Position numbers and translations under genes: made by a program. Source: Paenibacillus sp. (GTDB lineage: Bacteria > Bacillota > Bacilli > Paenibacillales > NBRC-103111). Taken from it: a DNA stretch of 64,000 bases. Where the stretch lies: positions 1 through 64,000 of the forward strand of contig JAPSLM010000011.1 of assembly GCA_031180825.1 (NCBI GenBank), given 5' to 3'. Below the pieces are notes generated by a model, which did not search any database, had not been told where the DNA came from, and saw nothing but the letters and a program-made list of their open reading frames with translations. Within the stretch, counting starts at the first letter, position 1. The number at the start of each line of letters is the position of its first letter. Positions 51,618-60,618 of the stretch are shown one piece after another.

Positions 51618-52934
51618 ATGGCAGGCGGAACATGGACAACTCAAAACAAAGTACGCCCAGGGGTGTACATCAATTTCGAAGGTGAAGGAAAACCGGCCGG
51701 TGCAGCCGGCGAACGCGGCATTATGACGATGGCGCTTCCGCTCGGCTGGGGCGAAGCGAAGAAGGTGCTGACCATCCATGCGGGAGACGATGTGAAAACG
51801 CTGCTCGGCTACGATATCGCAGCGCCTCAGCTGCTGCTGGTCCGCGAGGCTTTGAAACGCGCCAAAACGGTGCTGCTATACCGTTTGAATGCCGGAACGA
51901 AGGCGGCCGCGACGGTCGGCGCACTGAAAGTCACGGCCAAGCACGGCGGCGTGCGCGGCAACGATTTGTCCGTCGTCGTTCAGGCGAACATCGACGATAA
52001 TACGAAATTCGACGTGAAGACGCTGCTGGCCGGACAAGCCGTCGATTTGCAGACGGTAGCCAATATCGCCGGGCTGAAAGCGAACGACTGGGTCGTATTT
52101 AGCGGCACGGGCGATTTGACGGCGACGGCGGGCGCTTCGCTCACCGGCGGTGCCGACGGCACCGTAACGAACCAGGATCATACCGACTATCTCGGGGCAA
52201 TCGAAGTGTTCGATTTCCACACGATGGCGCTCGCATCCGGCGATGCTACGCTGAAATCCGTCTACACGGCCTTCGTGAAGCGGCTTAGAGATACCGAAGG
52301 CAAGAAGGTGCAGGCCGTGCTGGAAAACTATCCGGCCGCCGACTTCGAAGGCGTCATCAGCGTTAAAAACGGCGTCGTGCTGACGGACGGCACCGTTCTG
52401 GATGCGGTGAAAGCGACGGTATGGGTAGCTGCGGCAACGGCCGGGGCGCAGGTGAACCAATCGCTCACGTACCAAGCTTATGACGATGCGGTCGACGTGG
52501 ACGTCCGTTACACGAACTCCCAAATCGAATCCGCGCTGCGCGGCGGCGAGGTTGTTTTTGTGCAAAACAAAGGCCGTGCCATCATTGAGCAGGACTTGAA
52601 CACGTTCAAAAGCTTCCTGCCGACAAAAGGCAAGCCGTTCTCCAAAAACCGCGTGATCCGCGTGCTCGACGGCATCGCCAACGATATTAAGCGGATTTTC
52701 GAGACGTTCTATATCGGCAAGGTCAACAACGACCATGACGGCCGCAATTTGCTGTGGAACGAGGTCGTTACTTACCTGAGAACGCTGCAGGCGAATGCGG
52801 CGATCCAAAACTTTAATTCGGAAACCGACGTGAACGTCATTCAAGGTCAGGACGCCGACAGCGTATTTGTGGAGCTGCACGTTCAGCCGGTGGATTCGAT
52901 TGAAAAAATCTACATGAAAGTGACGGTGAAGTAA
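51618..52934 (+). CDS. xkdK: Contractile tail sheath protein XkdK
   Basis: 438 residues, the usual length of PBSX-type sheaths. The N-terminus TWTTQNKVRPGVYINFEGEG is the family signature; the middle shows VKTLLGYDIAAPQLLLVREA, and the C-terminal part DGIANDIKRIFETFYIGKV and NDHDGRNLLWNEVVTYL, with the end strand EKIYMKVTVK that links neighbouring subunits. Contraction of this sheath drives the tube through a target envelope. ATG follows GGTGGAATAG. Confidence 0.93.
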   Translation: MAGGTWTTQNKVRPGVYINFEGEGKPAGAAGERGIMTMALPLGWGEAKKVLTIHAGDDVKTLLGYDIAAPQLLLVREALKRAKTVLLYRLNAGTKAAATVGALKVTAKHGGVRGNDLSVVVQANIDDNTKFDVKTLLAGQAVDLQTVANIAGLKANDWVVFSGTGDLTATAGASLTGGADGTVTNQDHTDYLGAIEVFDFHTMALASGDATLKSVYTAFVKRLRDTEGKKVQAVLENYPAADFEGVISVKNGVVLTDGTVLDAVKATVWVAAATAGAQVNQSLTYQAYDDAVDVDVRYTNSQIESALRGGEVVFVQNKGRAIIEQDLNTFKSFLPTKGKPFSKNRVIRVLDGIANDIKRIFETFYIGKVNNDHDGRNLLWNEVVTYLRTLQANAAIQNFNSETDVNVIQGQDADSVFVELHVQPVDSIEKIYMKVTVK

Positions 52935-52935
52935 C

Positions 52936-53409
52936 ATGGCAGATCAAAAAGTGTTACATGCTCGCGATACGATTAGCGGTCAGGAAGGCCGTGCTTACGC
53001 AACGATTAACGGAAATGCGGAAGAAATGTTCTACGTAAAGAAGCTGGAAGCCAAAGTCGAGAAGGAAAAAGCCGAAATCAAGGCGCTCGGCCGCCGGGGA
53101 ACGCAAAGCAAAGCGAAAGGCTGGAAAGGCACCGGCAGCATGACGATTTACTATATGACTACGCTTTTTCGCGATCTAATGAAGGATTATATGGTCAGCG
53201 GAAGGGACACTTATTTCGACATTACGGTAAAAAATGACGATCCTTCCTCCTCGGTAGGCATGCAAACCGTTGTCATTAAAAACGTCAACCTGGACAGCGT
53301 CATCATGGCGTCTCTGGACACCGGAAGCGATACGTTGGAAGAGGAAATCTCCTTTACTTTCGACGGTATTGAAATTATCGACCGTTTCAAAGCCCCTTCC
53401 ATGAACTAA
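52936..53409 (+). CDS. xkdM: Tail tube protein XkdM
   Basis: 157 residues. Begins ADQKVLHARDTISGQEGRAY and contains GWKGTGSMTIYYMTTLFRDL and IMASLDTGSDTLEEEISFTF. Matches the inner-tube protein of PBSX-like contractile tails. ATG lies 2 bases after the sheath stop and uses AAGTAA-adjacent spacing, so it is translationally coupled to xkdK. Confidence 0.9.
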   Translation: MADQKVLHARDTISGQEGRAYATINGNAEEMFYVKKLEAKVEKEKAEIKALGRRGTQSKAKGWKGTGSMTIYYMTTLFRDLMKDYMVSGRDTYFDITVKNDDPSSSVGMQTVVIKNVNLDSVIMASLDTGSDTLEEEISFTFDGIEIIDRFKAPSMN

Positions 53410-53434
53410 TCACATTAACAGGAGGACCTGACAT

Positions 53435-53857
53435 ATGAGCGATTTAAGCGTATTTTTTGCCCAAAATGCAGAAGCCAGCACGATTGAGGAAGTCGTTATT
53501 TCCGAACGGTTTAAGGACCGTGAGGGCGTTCCGGTGCCGTGGCGTCTCCGCAGCATGACGGAGGAAGAAAACGAGGCGGTGCGCAAAGCCGCCACGAAGC
53601 GTGTTAAAGGCAAAGGCGGCAGCTACACGACCGAAGTCGACCAGAACGAATACATCGCCAAGCTGGCCGTGAACAGCGTCGTTTTCCCGAACCTGAAGGA
53701 CGCGGAATTGCAGCAATCGTACGGCGTGCTCGGCGCCGAGTCGCTGCTGCGCAAAATGCTGCTCCCCGGAGAGTATGCGAACCTGCTCCAAAAGGTGCAG
53801 GAGCTCAACGGCTTCGACAAGGACATGAACGAGCTGGTTGACGAAGTAAAAAACTGA
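53435..53857 (+). CDS. xkdN: Tail assembly chaperone XkdN (gpG-like)
   Basis: 140 residues. ERFKDREGVPVPWRLRSMTE and LAVNSVVFPNLKDAELQQSY with LLPGEYANLLQKVQELNGFD mark the XkdN family. It keeps the tape measure soluble during tail assembly. AGGAGG lies 9 bases before ATG. Its last codons form the slippery heptamer A-AAA-AAC just before TGA, so part of the product is extended by -1 frameshifting, as for lambda gpG/gpGT. Confidence 0.9.
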   Translation: MSDLSVFFAQNAEASTIEEVVISERFKDREGVPVPWRLRSMTEEENEAVRKAATKRVKGKGGSYTTEVDQNEYIAKLAVNSVVFPNLKDAELQQSYGVLGAESLLRKMLLPGEYANLLQKVQELNGFDKDMNELVDEVKN

Positions 53858-54027
53858 TCAAAGAGGGCGCAGGCGAGGCGAATTACGCTTACTATGCCCT
53901 CCACGAGCTTCACATTTTACCGCAGGAGCTCATGGCGATGTCACGGTGCGAAAGGGCCGCGATCTACGCCATGATCGACGTGCGGGTAGAGAAGGAAAAG
54001 CGTGCCCGCGCTAAAAAGGGGCTATGA
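53854..54027 (+). CDS. Frameshift extension of the chaperone (gpT-like)
   Basis: In the -1 frame from C53854, the sequence reads LIKEGAGEANYAYYALHELH and ILPQELMAMSRCERAAIYAM to a TGA at 54025. There is no ribosome binding site or good start codon in front, but coding quality is high. After slip at 53848-53854 the fusion has about 197 residues (140 plus 57). Role by analogy: the T part contacts the tail tube. Confidence 0.85.
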   Translation: MIKEGAGEANYAYYALHELHILPQELMAMSRCERAAIYAMIDVRVEKEKRARAKKGL

Positions 54028-54081
54028 GGAGCGTCTCTCAGGAGGCGCTTCTTTTTAGGTTATAGAAAGGAGGTAGTGGAT

Positions 54082-56196
54082 GTGAATTTTGGTCTCCAAA
54101 TATTTGAACGTACTGCAAGGGCGTTCGGACGGTCGCTTGAAAAGGAATTTTTACATGTAATCACGAGCAAACCGGTTTTTAGACCTTTGGTAATAGCAGG
54201 TCTCATTGAAGCCAAGGTAAGAAGCGGAATCAATACGATCGGACAAGGCATGTATCGATACGCTTTTATGGCTAATGATACTATTTCTAGAATAGGTTCT
54301 GCGGCTGTTACACAGATTCCGAGCTTTCTAGGATGGACTATGAAATCACTCGAAAAGGGGCTTCTTCGTGTAATTACAAATAAGCCTATTTTTCAGGCCA
54401 CGCTAGTCGCAGGACTTATAGAGGCAAAGATAAGAAACGGTCTCCATGCGCTCGGTCAGAGTTTCAAAGCACTCGGCCACAGTATTAAAGCGCTTGGTCA
54501 GAGTATCAAAGCGTTGGCGCCGAAATTCAAGGAGTCATTTTCCAAGCTCGGAGCCAAGGCTGGTTCTATGATTGATGTAAAGAAGCTGTTTCAAGCAACC
54601 GTCGGGAGTGCGATGAAACAGCAGAACCAAAAAGATATGTTCATTGCCCGGACTGGCAATGACCAAGTCGGAACGGCCATGTTTGAGAAGTTCAAGAAAG
54701 AAGCATTGGCTGCCGGAGAAGATGCAAATGAGTATTTGTCCAACTCCTTATCGTTCATGTCTGTCGCGCAGAACTCGGATCAAATCAGCAAATTGAACAA
54801 CATTGCTCAGCGTCTGGCTATATTCGATCCGGAGAAAAAGGGACTTAAAGCCAACGGGGAAGCTATTAAAAACGTGCTTAGCGGAGATACGGCCTCGATG
54901 GATTCCATAGCCAAGCGGTTTGGTATGGACAAAAATCAAGTAAAAGATCTTAAACTGGACAAGCTTTTACAAAAGGGCGATGTTGGCGGAGCTATTACGG
55001 CCTTGGACAAACTCCTTGAAAAGAACAATATGGGGCAGGCAGCCTATGATAAAATTTCCAAAAGTCCCGCGAATCAAGTAGGGACTATGATGAACAACTT
55101 TAAAAACGCTCTGACAGAAACGGGTCAAGCGGCTTTAACAGCGCTGCTTCCTGTGATCACAATAATTAATGAAGCGTTTCAATCCGGAAAGTTTCAGCCC
55201 TTCTTCGACGGGTTGAAAGCGGGACTAAATGTTATCGCTCAAGGGGTTGCGGCTTTTGCCGGTTTTATTATGAATCATCTAGGTCTTGTGCAAAATGTAT
55301 TGATAGCTCTTGGGATCGTTCTCTTGGTTCTCGCAGGTATTTGGTTAATTCAGTGGTTTTCTGCTTTTTGGCCTGTATTCTTGGTAATCGGAGTACTCGT
55401 ATTGCTTTTGGAAATACTCAATCAATTCGGAATTTCCACCAGTCAGGTCGTCGGTTTTGTGGCAGGATTATTTTTTAGTCTATTTGCCATGATTTATAAT
55501 CGAATTGCTTTGTTTTGGAATATCATACTTGCGGTTGCCGAATTTTTCGCCAACGTTTGGAACGAGCCGGGATATGCTTTTAAAAAGCTTTTTTACGATT
55601 TGTTTAAAAGCGTGTCCGAATATTTTATCAATTTAATCAATGGTGCTATTAAAGGTTTAGACTGGTTAATTGAGAAAGTGAATGAAATAACGGGCAGTAA
55701 ATTTTCTCTTATCGGAAAATTCGAAAGCGAATGGGTGGACAAGCTTAAACCGGATCCCAAAACAGGTACGGTAGATTATTCGAATCTCCGGTGGGAACAA
55801 AAGGATCTATCCCAAGCCTTTAGCGAAGGCCAAGACTTTGCCGCAAACGCTATGAATTTCGGCGGAGGCAAGGTTGAGGACATGAGTAACCTCTGGAACA
55901 ATAAGGGAACAAACATCCCTCCTGCCAAACAACCCGGATCCCAGCTTCCGAATATTAACCGCGTGAACGAGATCGGTGAAATCAATAATACGGTCGATAT
56001 CTCCAGCGAAGACTTGGAGGTTATGCGGGATCTGGCGGAAATTCAGAGCATCCAAAACTTTGTGACGCTGACGCCAACCGTACAAGTGACCACCGGGGAT
56101 ATTCACCAGCCGGCCGATGCGAACGAAATGATCCGGCGCATCGAAGAAGTGATGTCGCGCGAAATTGCAAATTCCGCTCAAGGGGTGTACGCGTGA
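54082..56196 (+). CDS. xkdO: Tail tape-measure protein XkdO
   Basis: 704 residues from GTG 54082 (AGGAGG 8 bases upstream; GTG 54076 is too close to the site). It sets tail length and threads through the tube. Helical N-terminus; hydrophobic membrane-spanning stretch at about 390-500 (LGIVLLVLAGIWLIQWF). Two similar 38-residue units at 18-55 and 89-126 (SLEKEFLHVITSKP and SLEKGLLRVITNKP) and a FKALGHSIKALGQSIKAL run. It is short compared with PBSX XkdO (about 1300), implying a short tail. Its AT content is higher than its neighbours'. Confidence 0.85.
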   Translation: MNFGLQIFERTARAFGRSLEKEFLHVITSKPVFRPLVIAGLIEAKVRSGINTIGQGMYRYAFMANDTISRIGSAAVTQIPSFLGWTMKSLEKGLLRVITNKPIFQATLVAGLIEAKIRNGLHALGQSFKALGHSIKALGQSIKALAPKFKESFSKLGAKAGSMIDVKKLFQATVGSAMKQQNQKDMFIARTGNDQVGTAMFEKFKKEALAAGEDANEYLSNSLSFMSVAQNSDQISKLNNIAQRLAIFDPEKKGLKANGEAIKNVLSGDTASMDSIAKRFGMDKNQVKDLKLDKLLQKGDVGGAITALDKLLEKNNMGQAAYDKISKSPANQVGTMMNNFKNALTETGQAALTALLPVITIINEAFQSGKFQPFFDGLKAGLNVIAQGVAAFAGFIMNHLGLVQNVLIALGIVLLVLAGIWLIQWFSAFWPVFLVIGVLVLLLEILNQFGISTSQVVGFVAGLFFSLFAMIYNRIALFWNIILAVAEFFANVWNEPGYAFKKLFYDLFKSVSEYFINLINGAIKGLDWLIEKVNEITGSKFSLIGKFESEWVDKLKPDPKTGTVDYSNLRWEQKDLSQAFSEGQDFAANAMNFGGGKVEDMSNLWNNKGTNIPPAKQPGSQLPNINRVNEIGEINNTVDISSEDLEVMRDLAEIQSIQNFVTLTPTVQVTTGDIHQPADANEMIRRIEEVMSREIANSAQGVYA

Positions 56197-56984
56197 TGGA
56201 AGATCATTATTTTATTTATTTGAGCTTTAATAACCAGGCCGAAGGCTGGAGACTGCCGATCAACCCGGAATCGATCGAAATTTCGGAAGAAGGGCAGGGG
56301 AAAACGTACAACATTGTCGGTAAAGGCGGAGGGACGGAAGAGACGCGCGCGGGCGAGATCAATGTCATTCAGAGCCCGAAGCTAAAAGAGGTCAGCTTCA
56401 GCAGCTTTTTCCCCTCAAAATCGCATAACTATCCGTTTATTGTACAGGGAATTCCGGAGCTGACTCCGAAGCCGAAGTACCAGTATCTTAGCGATGGGAC
56501 TCATGAGCCGATGAAATACGTGAAAGATATCCGCAAATGGATGGAAACGAAGCATCCCATCCGTTTTATGTATATCGTTCGACGCGGTCGCGAAGATGGC
56601 AAACTGGATAACGCCAGCGATCGAGACCTCAACTTTCCGGCTTCCATCGAAAAGTTCGAATGGAAGGAAGTTGCCGGTTCCCCAGGGGATATCGAATATA
56701 CGCTGTCGCTTAAGGAATACGTCTTTTACTCTGCAAGAAATGTTCAGCCCGTTGTGAATGCCAAAGGGGAGACCGTTCTCGTTCAACAGCAGCCTGCCCG
56801 CCCGAACGAAGGGGTCATGCCGGAGACGCATACCTTCCAAGACGGGGACAGTCTTACGAAAATATCCACAAAGTACTACGGCGACAGTGCGCGTGCCCGC
56901 GAAATTCAAGACTTTAACGGGATTTCGGATTCGGAAGTGGAAGGGATCCAAAACGGCACAGTACTGAAACTGCCGCCAAAGTAA
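56196..56984 (+). CDS. xkdP: LysM-domain tail protein XkdP
   Basis: 262 residues. The main domain has RLPINPESIEISEEGQGKTY and KEVSFSSFFPSKSHNYPFIV. A C-terminal LysM repeat (HTFQDGDSLTKISTKYYGDS, about 212-260) is typical of the distal tail tube/hub connector that binds cell wall. ATG 56196 after AAGGGGTG; GTG 56193 overlapping the xkdO stop is the other option. Confidence 0.9.
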   Translation: MEDHYFIYLSFNNQAEGWRLPINPESIEISEEGQGKTYNIVGKGGGTEETRAGEINVIQSPKLKEVSFSSFFPSKSHNYPFIVQGIPELTPKPKYQYLSDGTHEPMKYVKDIRKWMETKHPIRFMYIVRRGREDGKLDNASDRDLNFPASIEKFEWKEVAGSPGDIEYTLSLKEYVFYSARNVQPVVNAKGETVLVQQQPARPNEGVMPETHTFQDGDSLTKISTKYYGDSARAREIQDFNGISDSEVEGIQNGTVLKLPPK

Positions 56985-56996
56985 AGGGGGACCGTC

Positions 56997-57980
56997 ATGC
57001 TTCAGATTGAAATCGATAACAAGGACGGCTTCCTCTGGGACCTTTCGGGGATCGTCTCCGAAGCGACATTTAAAACCGCCCGGGTCGGGCAGGCTTCAAG
57101 CTTTGAAATGACCTTGATCAAGGGTGGATTCTATGAAGCGAAAGAATTCAAGTACAACCTCGGCGACATTGTCCGGGTCAGACAAGACGGCCGCAATGTG
57201 TTTTACGGCTATATTTTCTCCATCGAAAGCGGGAGAGAGGAAACCGTACAGATTACGGCCTACGATCAAATGCGTTATTTGCTTGCAAACGATTCTTACG
57301 TGCTCTCGAATGTAACGGCAAGGCAAGTGGTGGAGCGCATTGGCAAAGACTTTGGGCTGAAGCTGGGCAAGCTGGACGATACAAAGCACGCCATTCCGGG
57401 GCTTAGCGAAAACAACACGAAATTGCTTGATATCATTTACAAAGCACTCGACAAGACGTTAATTGCCACGAAAAAAATTTACGTCCTGTTCGACGATTTC
57501 GGGGAGTTGATGCTTCGTGATGCTGAAACCATGGCTTTGGATTTTTCGCTTGGAGATACGAGCCTTGTCTACGATTACAAGCAAAAACGCTCGCTTGACA
57601 AAACCAGCAACAAGATCAAGATCGTCCGGGATAATAAAGAATCCGGAAAGCGCGAGCTCTATATTATTCAAGACAGCCGAACCATTGCCAAATGGGGGCT
57701 GCTTCAGCATTACCAGACCGTCGACGAAAAGGTGAGCGCCGAAAAAGTCAAAGAAATGCTGGACAATCTGATCCAGCTGAAAAACCGCGAGCAAAGGTCG
57801 TTTTCAATCGAGGCTCTCGGGGATATCCGCGTGCGGGCCGGCTGCTACGTTTCCATTAATATGGAAGAGCTTGGACTGAATCAACGCTTTTTGGTCAATG
57901 AATGCACGCATAAATTTGACGGCAGTGTCGAGCACACGATGAGCTTGGAATTGATCGACATTCGCATTGGGGAGAGATAG
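56997..57980 (+). CDS. xkdQ: Tail hub/spike-assembly protein XkdQ
   Basis: 327 residues. FLWDLSGIVSEATFKTARVG and QASSFEMTLIKGGFY near the start, YDQMRYLLANDSYVLSNVTA at about 82, matching gp27/gpD-like hub proteins in contractile tails. AAGGGGGAC before ATG. Two bases separate it from the next gene. Confidence 0.88.
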   Translation: MLQIEIDNKDGFLWDLSGIVSEATFKTARVGQASSFEMTLIKGGFYEAKEFKYNLGDIVRVRQDGRNVFYGYIFSIESGREETVQITAYDQMRYLLANDSYVLSNVTARQVVERIGKDFGLKLGKLDDTKHAIPGLSENNTKLLDIIYKALDKTLIATKKIYVLFDDFGELMLRDAETMALDFSLGDTSLVYDYKQKRSLDKTSNKIKIVRDNKESGKRELYIIQDSRTIAKWGLLQHYQTVDEKVSAEKVKEMLDNLIQLKNREQRSFSIEALGDIRVRAGCYVSINMEELGLNQRFLVNECTHKFDGSVEHTMSLELIDIRIGER

Positions 57981-57982
57981 GA

Positions 57983-58282
57983 ATGGGACTCTTAAATCTT
58001 ATCAAGCAAGCCGGCCTCGATGCCGTCGAGGCGGGCAATCCGGTATCTGTAATATTCGGAACGGTAGCAAGCGTAAGTCCTCTGAGTGTAACCATTGATC
58101 AACGGTTCACACTGACAGAGGATTTTTTAATTGTTCCGGAGCAGTTGACGGATTACCGGGTGACGGTTGGGGGACAGGAGATCGTGATTCGGGAAAGGTT
58201 GAAAACGGGGAACCGCGTCATTTTGCTTCGCATGCAGGGCGGGGAGCAGTATGTCATTGTAGATCGGGTGGTGACGGCATGA
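57983..58282 (+). CDS. xkdR: Baseplate protein XkdR (DUF2577)
   Basis: 99 residues. An OB-like barrel: GNPVSVIFGTVASVSPLSVT then IVIRERLKTGNRVILLRMQG and QYVIVDRV. Typical DUF2577 spike-adjacent subunit. ATG follows GGAGAGATAGGA; overlaps xkdS by 4 bases. Confidence 0.85.
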   Translation: MGLLNLIKQAGLDAVEAGNPVSVIFGTVASVSPLSVTIDQRFTLTEDFLIVPEQLTDYRVTVGGQEIVIRERLKTGNRVILLRMQGGEQYVIVDRVVTA

Positions 58283-58689
58283 TTCCGCAAGGCGGTGTGC
58301 TGGGAAACAACCGGAACGCAGAAATTGCGCAGCTGCCCAGCCGGACTTACCGGTTGGATAATGCGACGAAGCGGATCGTCGGTATGACCGACGGGCTGGA
58401 AGCGGTCAAGCAGGCTGCGCGGCTCATTCTGGAGACGGAGCGGTTTGAGCATTTGATCTATAGCGGCAACTATGGCCGCGAGTTCTCCGGATTGCTTGGG
58501 CGAGAGCCCGCTTTCGTACAGGCGGAGCTTTACCGGCGTCTCCGTGCGGCGCTAATGCAGGACGACCGGATTCGGGATGTGCAAGACATACGGATCGCGG
58601 TTATGGGGGACGAGGCTTCGGCTTCGTTCACCGTTGTATCGCAATACGGCAGTTTTGAGATGACGAAAGGAGTGGGAGCGGGTGTATGA
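58279..58689 (+). CDS. xkdS: Baseplate wedge protein XkdS (DUF2634)
   Basis: 136 residues, gp25-like lysozyme-fold wedge protein: YRLDNATKRIVGMTDGLEAV then ILETERFEHLIYSGNYGREF, the usual ERF/Y-GREF motif. It overlaps xkdT by 8 bases. Confidence 0.9.
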   Translation: MIPQGGVLGNNRNAEIAQLPSRTYRLDNATKRIVGMTDGLEAVKQAARLILETERFEHLIYSGNYGREFSGLLGREPAFVQAELYRRLRAALMQDDRIRDVQDIRIAVMGDEASASFTVVSQYGSFEMTKGVGAGV

Positions 58690-59761
58690 ACATCAGACGT
58701 TTCAAACGATTTTGAACCGGATGCTTTCCCGTGTGCCGGCAGACGTGGACAAGCGGGAGGGCAGCATCATCTATGACGCCCTTGCGCCGGCCGCGTTGGA
58801 GCTGGCGGAGATGTATTTTCAGCTGGATACGAACCTGAACCTTTCGCTTGCGGATACGGCGAGCGGCGAATTTTTGGAACGGCGGACGGCCGAGTTCGGG
58901 GTGGAGCGCGAAAAGGCCAGCAAAGCGCGCCGTAAGGGGCTATTTTACGGGAATGCGGACGCACCGGCGGATGTACCTGTCGGCAGCCGGTTCGGGGCCG
59001 GGGACCTGCGGTATGCGGTTGTTCGCCGCATTGCGGCCGGTGTGTTCGAGTTGGAATGCGAAACGGCCGGCGTCAGCGGGAACCATTATTTCGGTGCGCT
59101 GCTGCCCGTCGATTATATCGCCGGACTTGTCCGCGCGGAGCTCGCAGATGTGCTTGTCCCGGGAGAAGACGAGGAGTCGGACGAGGCGCTGCGGAAGCGG
59201 TTTTTCCAGGGGCAGAAGGAGAAGCCGTTCGGGGGCAACATGGCGGATTACAAGCAGAAAATCGGCAATATTCCCGGAGTAGGCGGGGTCAAAATTTTCC
59301 CGGCGTGGCAGGGGGGCGGTACGGTAAAGTGTACTTTATTGGGCAGCGATTTTAATCCGCCGTCCGCCGCTTTGATCGAGGAAGTACAAACGATCATAGA
59401 TCCTACGGTGAACCGGGGCAAAGGCTGGGGACTGGCCCCGATGGGCCATACCGTCACGATTGACGGTGTTCAAAGCGCGAAGATCGACGTGGAGACGACG
59501 ATTACGCTCGCTGCGGGTGTCACTGTCGGGCAGGTGCAGGAAGAGATCGAGGCCGCGGTTTCGTCCTATTTGCTCGGATTGCGGCAAACCTGGGCGGAGG
59601 AATCCCAGCTGATCGTCCGGATCAGCCAGATCGACGCGCGTATTTTGACCGTATCCGGGGTGAACGATGTGAAGGGGACCCGCGTGAACGGCGAGACGGC
59701 AAACCTTATTTTGCCGACGGAGAAAATCCCGCAGATGGGGAGGGTGACGCTGCATGTCTAA
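58682..59761 (+). CDS. xkdT: Baseplate J-like protein XkdT
   Basis: 359 residues, GTG start. EHQTFQTILNRMLSRVPADV then KREGSIIYDALAPAALELAE, AEFGVEREKASKARRKGLFY, and VPGEDEESDEALRKRFFQGQ mark gpJ/gp6-like wedge proteins. Forms the ring that holds the tail fibres. Coupled to both neighbours. Confidence 0.92.
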   Translation: MYEHQTFQTILNRMLSRVPADVDKREGSIIYDALAPAALELAEMYFQLDTNLNLSLADTASGEFLERRTAEFGVEREKASKARRKGLFYGNADAPADVPVGSRFGAGDLRYAVVRRIAAGVFELECETAGVSGNHYFGALLPVDYIAGLVRAELADVLVPGEDEESDEALRKRFFQGQKEKPFGGNMADYKQKIGNIPGVGGVKIFPAWQGGGTVKCTLLGSDFNPPSAALIEEVQTIIDPTVNRGKGWGLAPMGHTVTIDGVQSAKIDVETTITLAAGVTVGQVQEEIEAAVSSYLLGLRQTWAEESQLIVRISQIDARILTVSGVNDVKGTRVNGETANLILPTEKIPQMGRVTLHV

Positions 59762-60338
59762 GCTGATGGACTATTTGCCGGAGCATTTTCACGAGATCAA
59801 GGAAATGAAGGAGCTGACCCGGACCGAGGACGAGGAAATCGAGGCGATAGCCCAAGCGGTCCGGCAGTTTTTGGATAACCAGTTCGTCACGACGGCACAG
59901 GAATGGGTGATTAAACGGCGGGAGGATATGATCGGCATTCGTGCAGACTCGGCGGTGGAAACGCTGGAGTTCAGGCGAAACCGGCTGATTAACCGCTATT
60001 CCACGCGGCCGCCGTTCACCATCCGCTACCTGCAAAACCGGTTGGATTCCCTCATCGGGCCGGGTGTCGCAAAGGTGGAAGCGGACGGGCAAGAGTTCAT
60101 TTTGAAAATTACGATGGGTGTACCCGATGCGGCGTATTTCAAAGAGATCGAGCATACGGTCCAGATCGTCAAGCCGGCGAACCTTGTATACAACCAGGCG
60201 ACTTCTTTGGCTGACCGCATCGGGCTCGAGGAGCACATTTGGAAAACGCCGCTTACCCGGATGACCCGGCTCTCCACGACGTGGAAGCTGGGCAGCACCC
60301 CATTCGCCAATCGCGGCAAGGAGGTACAGGTGAAATGA
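59754..60338 (+). CDS. xkdU: Baseplate protein XkdU (YmfQ/DUF2313)
   Basis: 194 residues. LMDYLPEHFHEIKEMKELTR at the start, LEFRRNRLINRYSTRPPFTI at about 67. This subunit links gpJ to the fibres in many contractile tails. ATG overlaps the xkdT stop by 8 bases and the next gene by 4. Confidence 0.88.
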   Translation: MSKLMDYLPEHFHEIKEMKELTRTEDEEIEAIAQAVRQFLDNQFVTTAQEWVIKRREDMIGIRADSAVETLEFRRNRLINRYSTRPPFTIRYLQNRLDSLIGPGVAKVEADGQEFILKITMGVPDAAYFKEIEHTVQIVKPANLVYNQATSLADRIGLEEHIWKTPLTRMTRLSTTWKLGSTPFANRGKEVQVK

Positions 60339-60616
60339 TTCCTACAACGTTTTTGAGCGAGCTGGCTCAATTTACGAATTCGCAAATTGCTAAGGTAGTC
60401 CTGAACGGCAGCTACGAGATCGATACTTTCCGGATCAAAAAAGTGGACGCGGGTACCGTGGAGCTGGAATATATGATTCCGGCCGGCTCGGTGGCCGACG
60501 TGACTTTGATCGAGCTCCAAAGCAGCAAAGGACAAGTCATAAGCTCTAACGAGGCGTATGTGCCGATTACGAGCGATACGTTGATTAAGCATACGGTGAT
60601 CGTGAAGGAGGTGTAG
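60335..60616 (+). CDS. Small tail-associated protein
   Basis: 93 residues from ATG 60335 after GGAGGTACAGGTGAA; an upstream in-frame ATG would extend through the xkdU coding region. All-beta looking (VVLNGSYEIDTFRIKKVDAG then LIELQSSKGQVISSNEAYVP). Similar small proteins sit before the fibre gene in Paenibacillus and Bacillus tail clusters; role unclear, perhaps fibre attachment. Confidence 0.7.
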   Translation: MIPTTFLSELAQFTNSQIAKVVLNGSYEIDTFRIKKVDAGTVELEYMIPAGSVADVTLIELQSSKGQVISSNEAYVPITSDTLIKHTVIVKEV

Positions 60617-60618
60617 GG

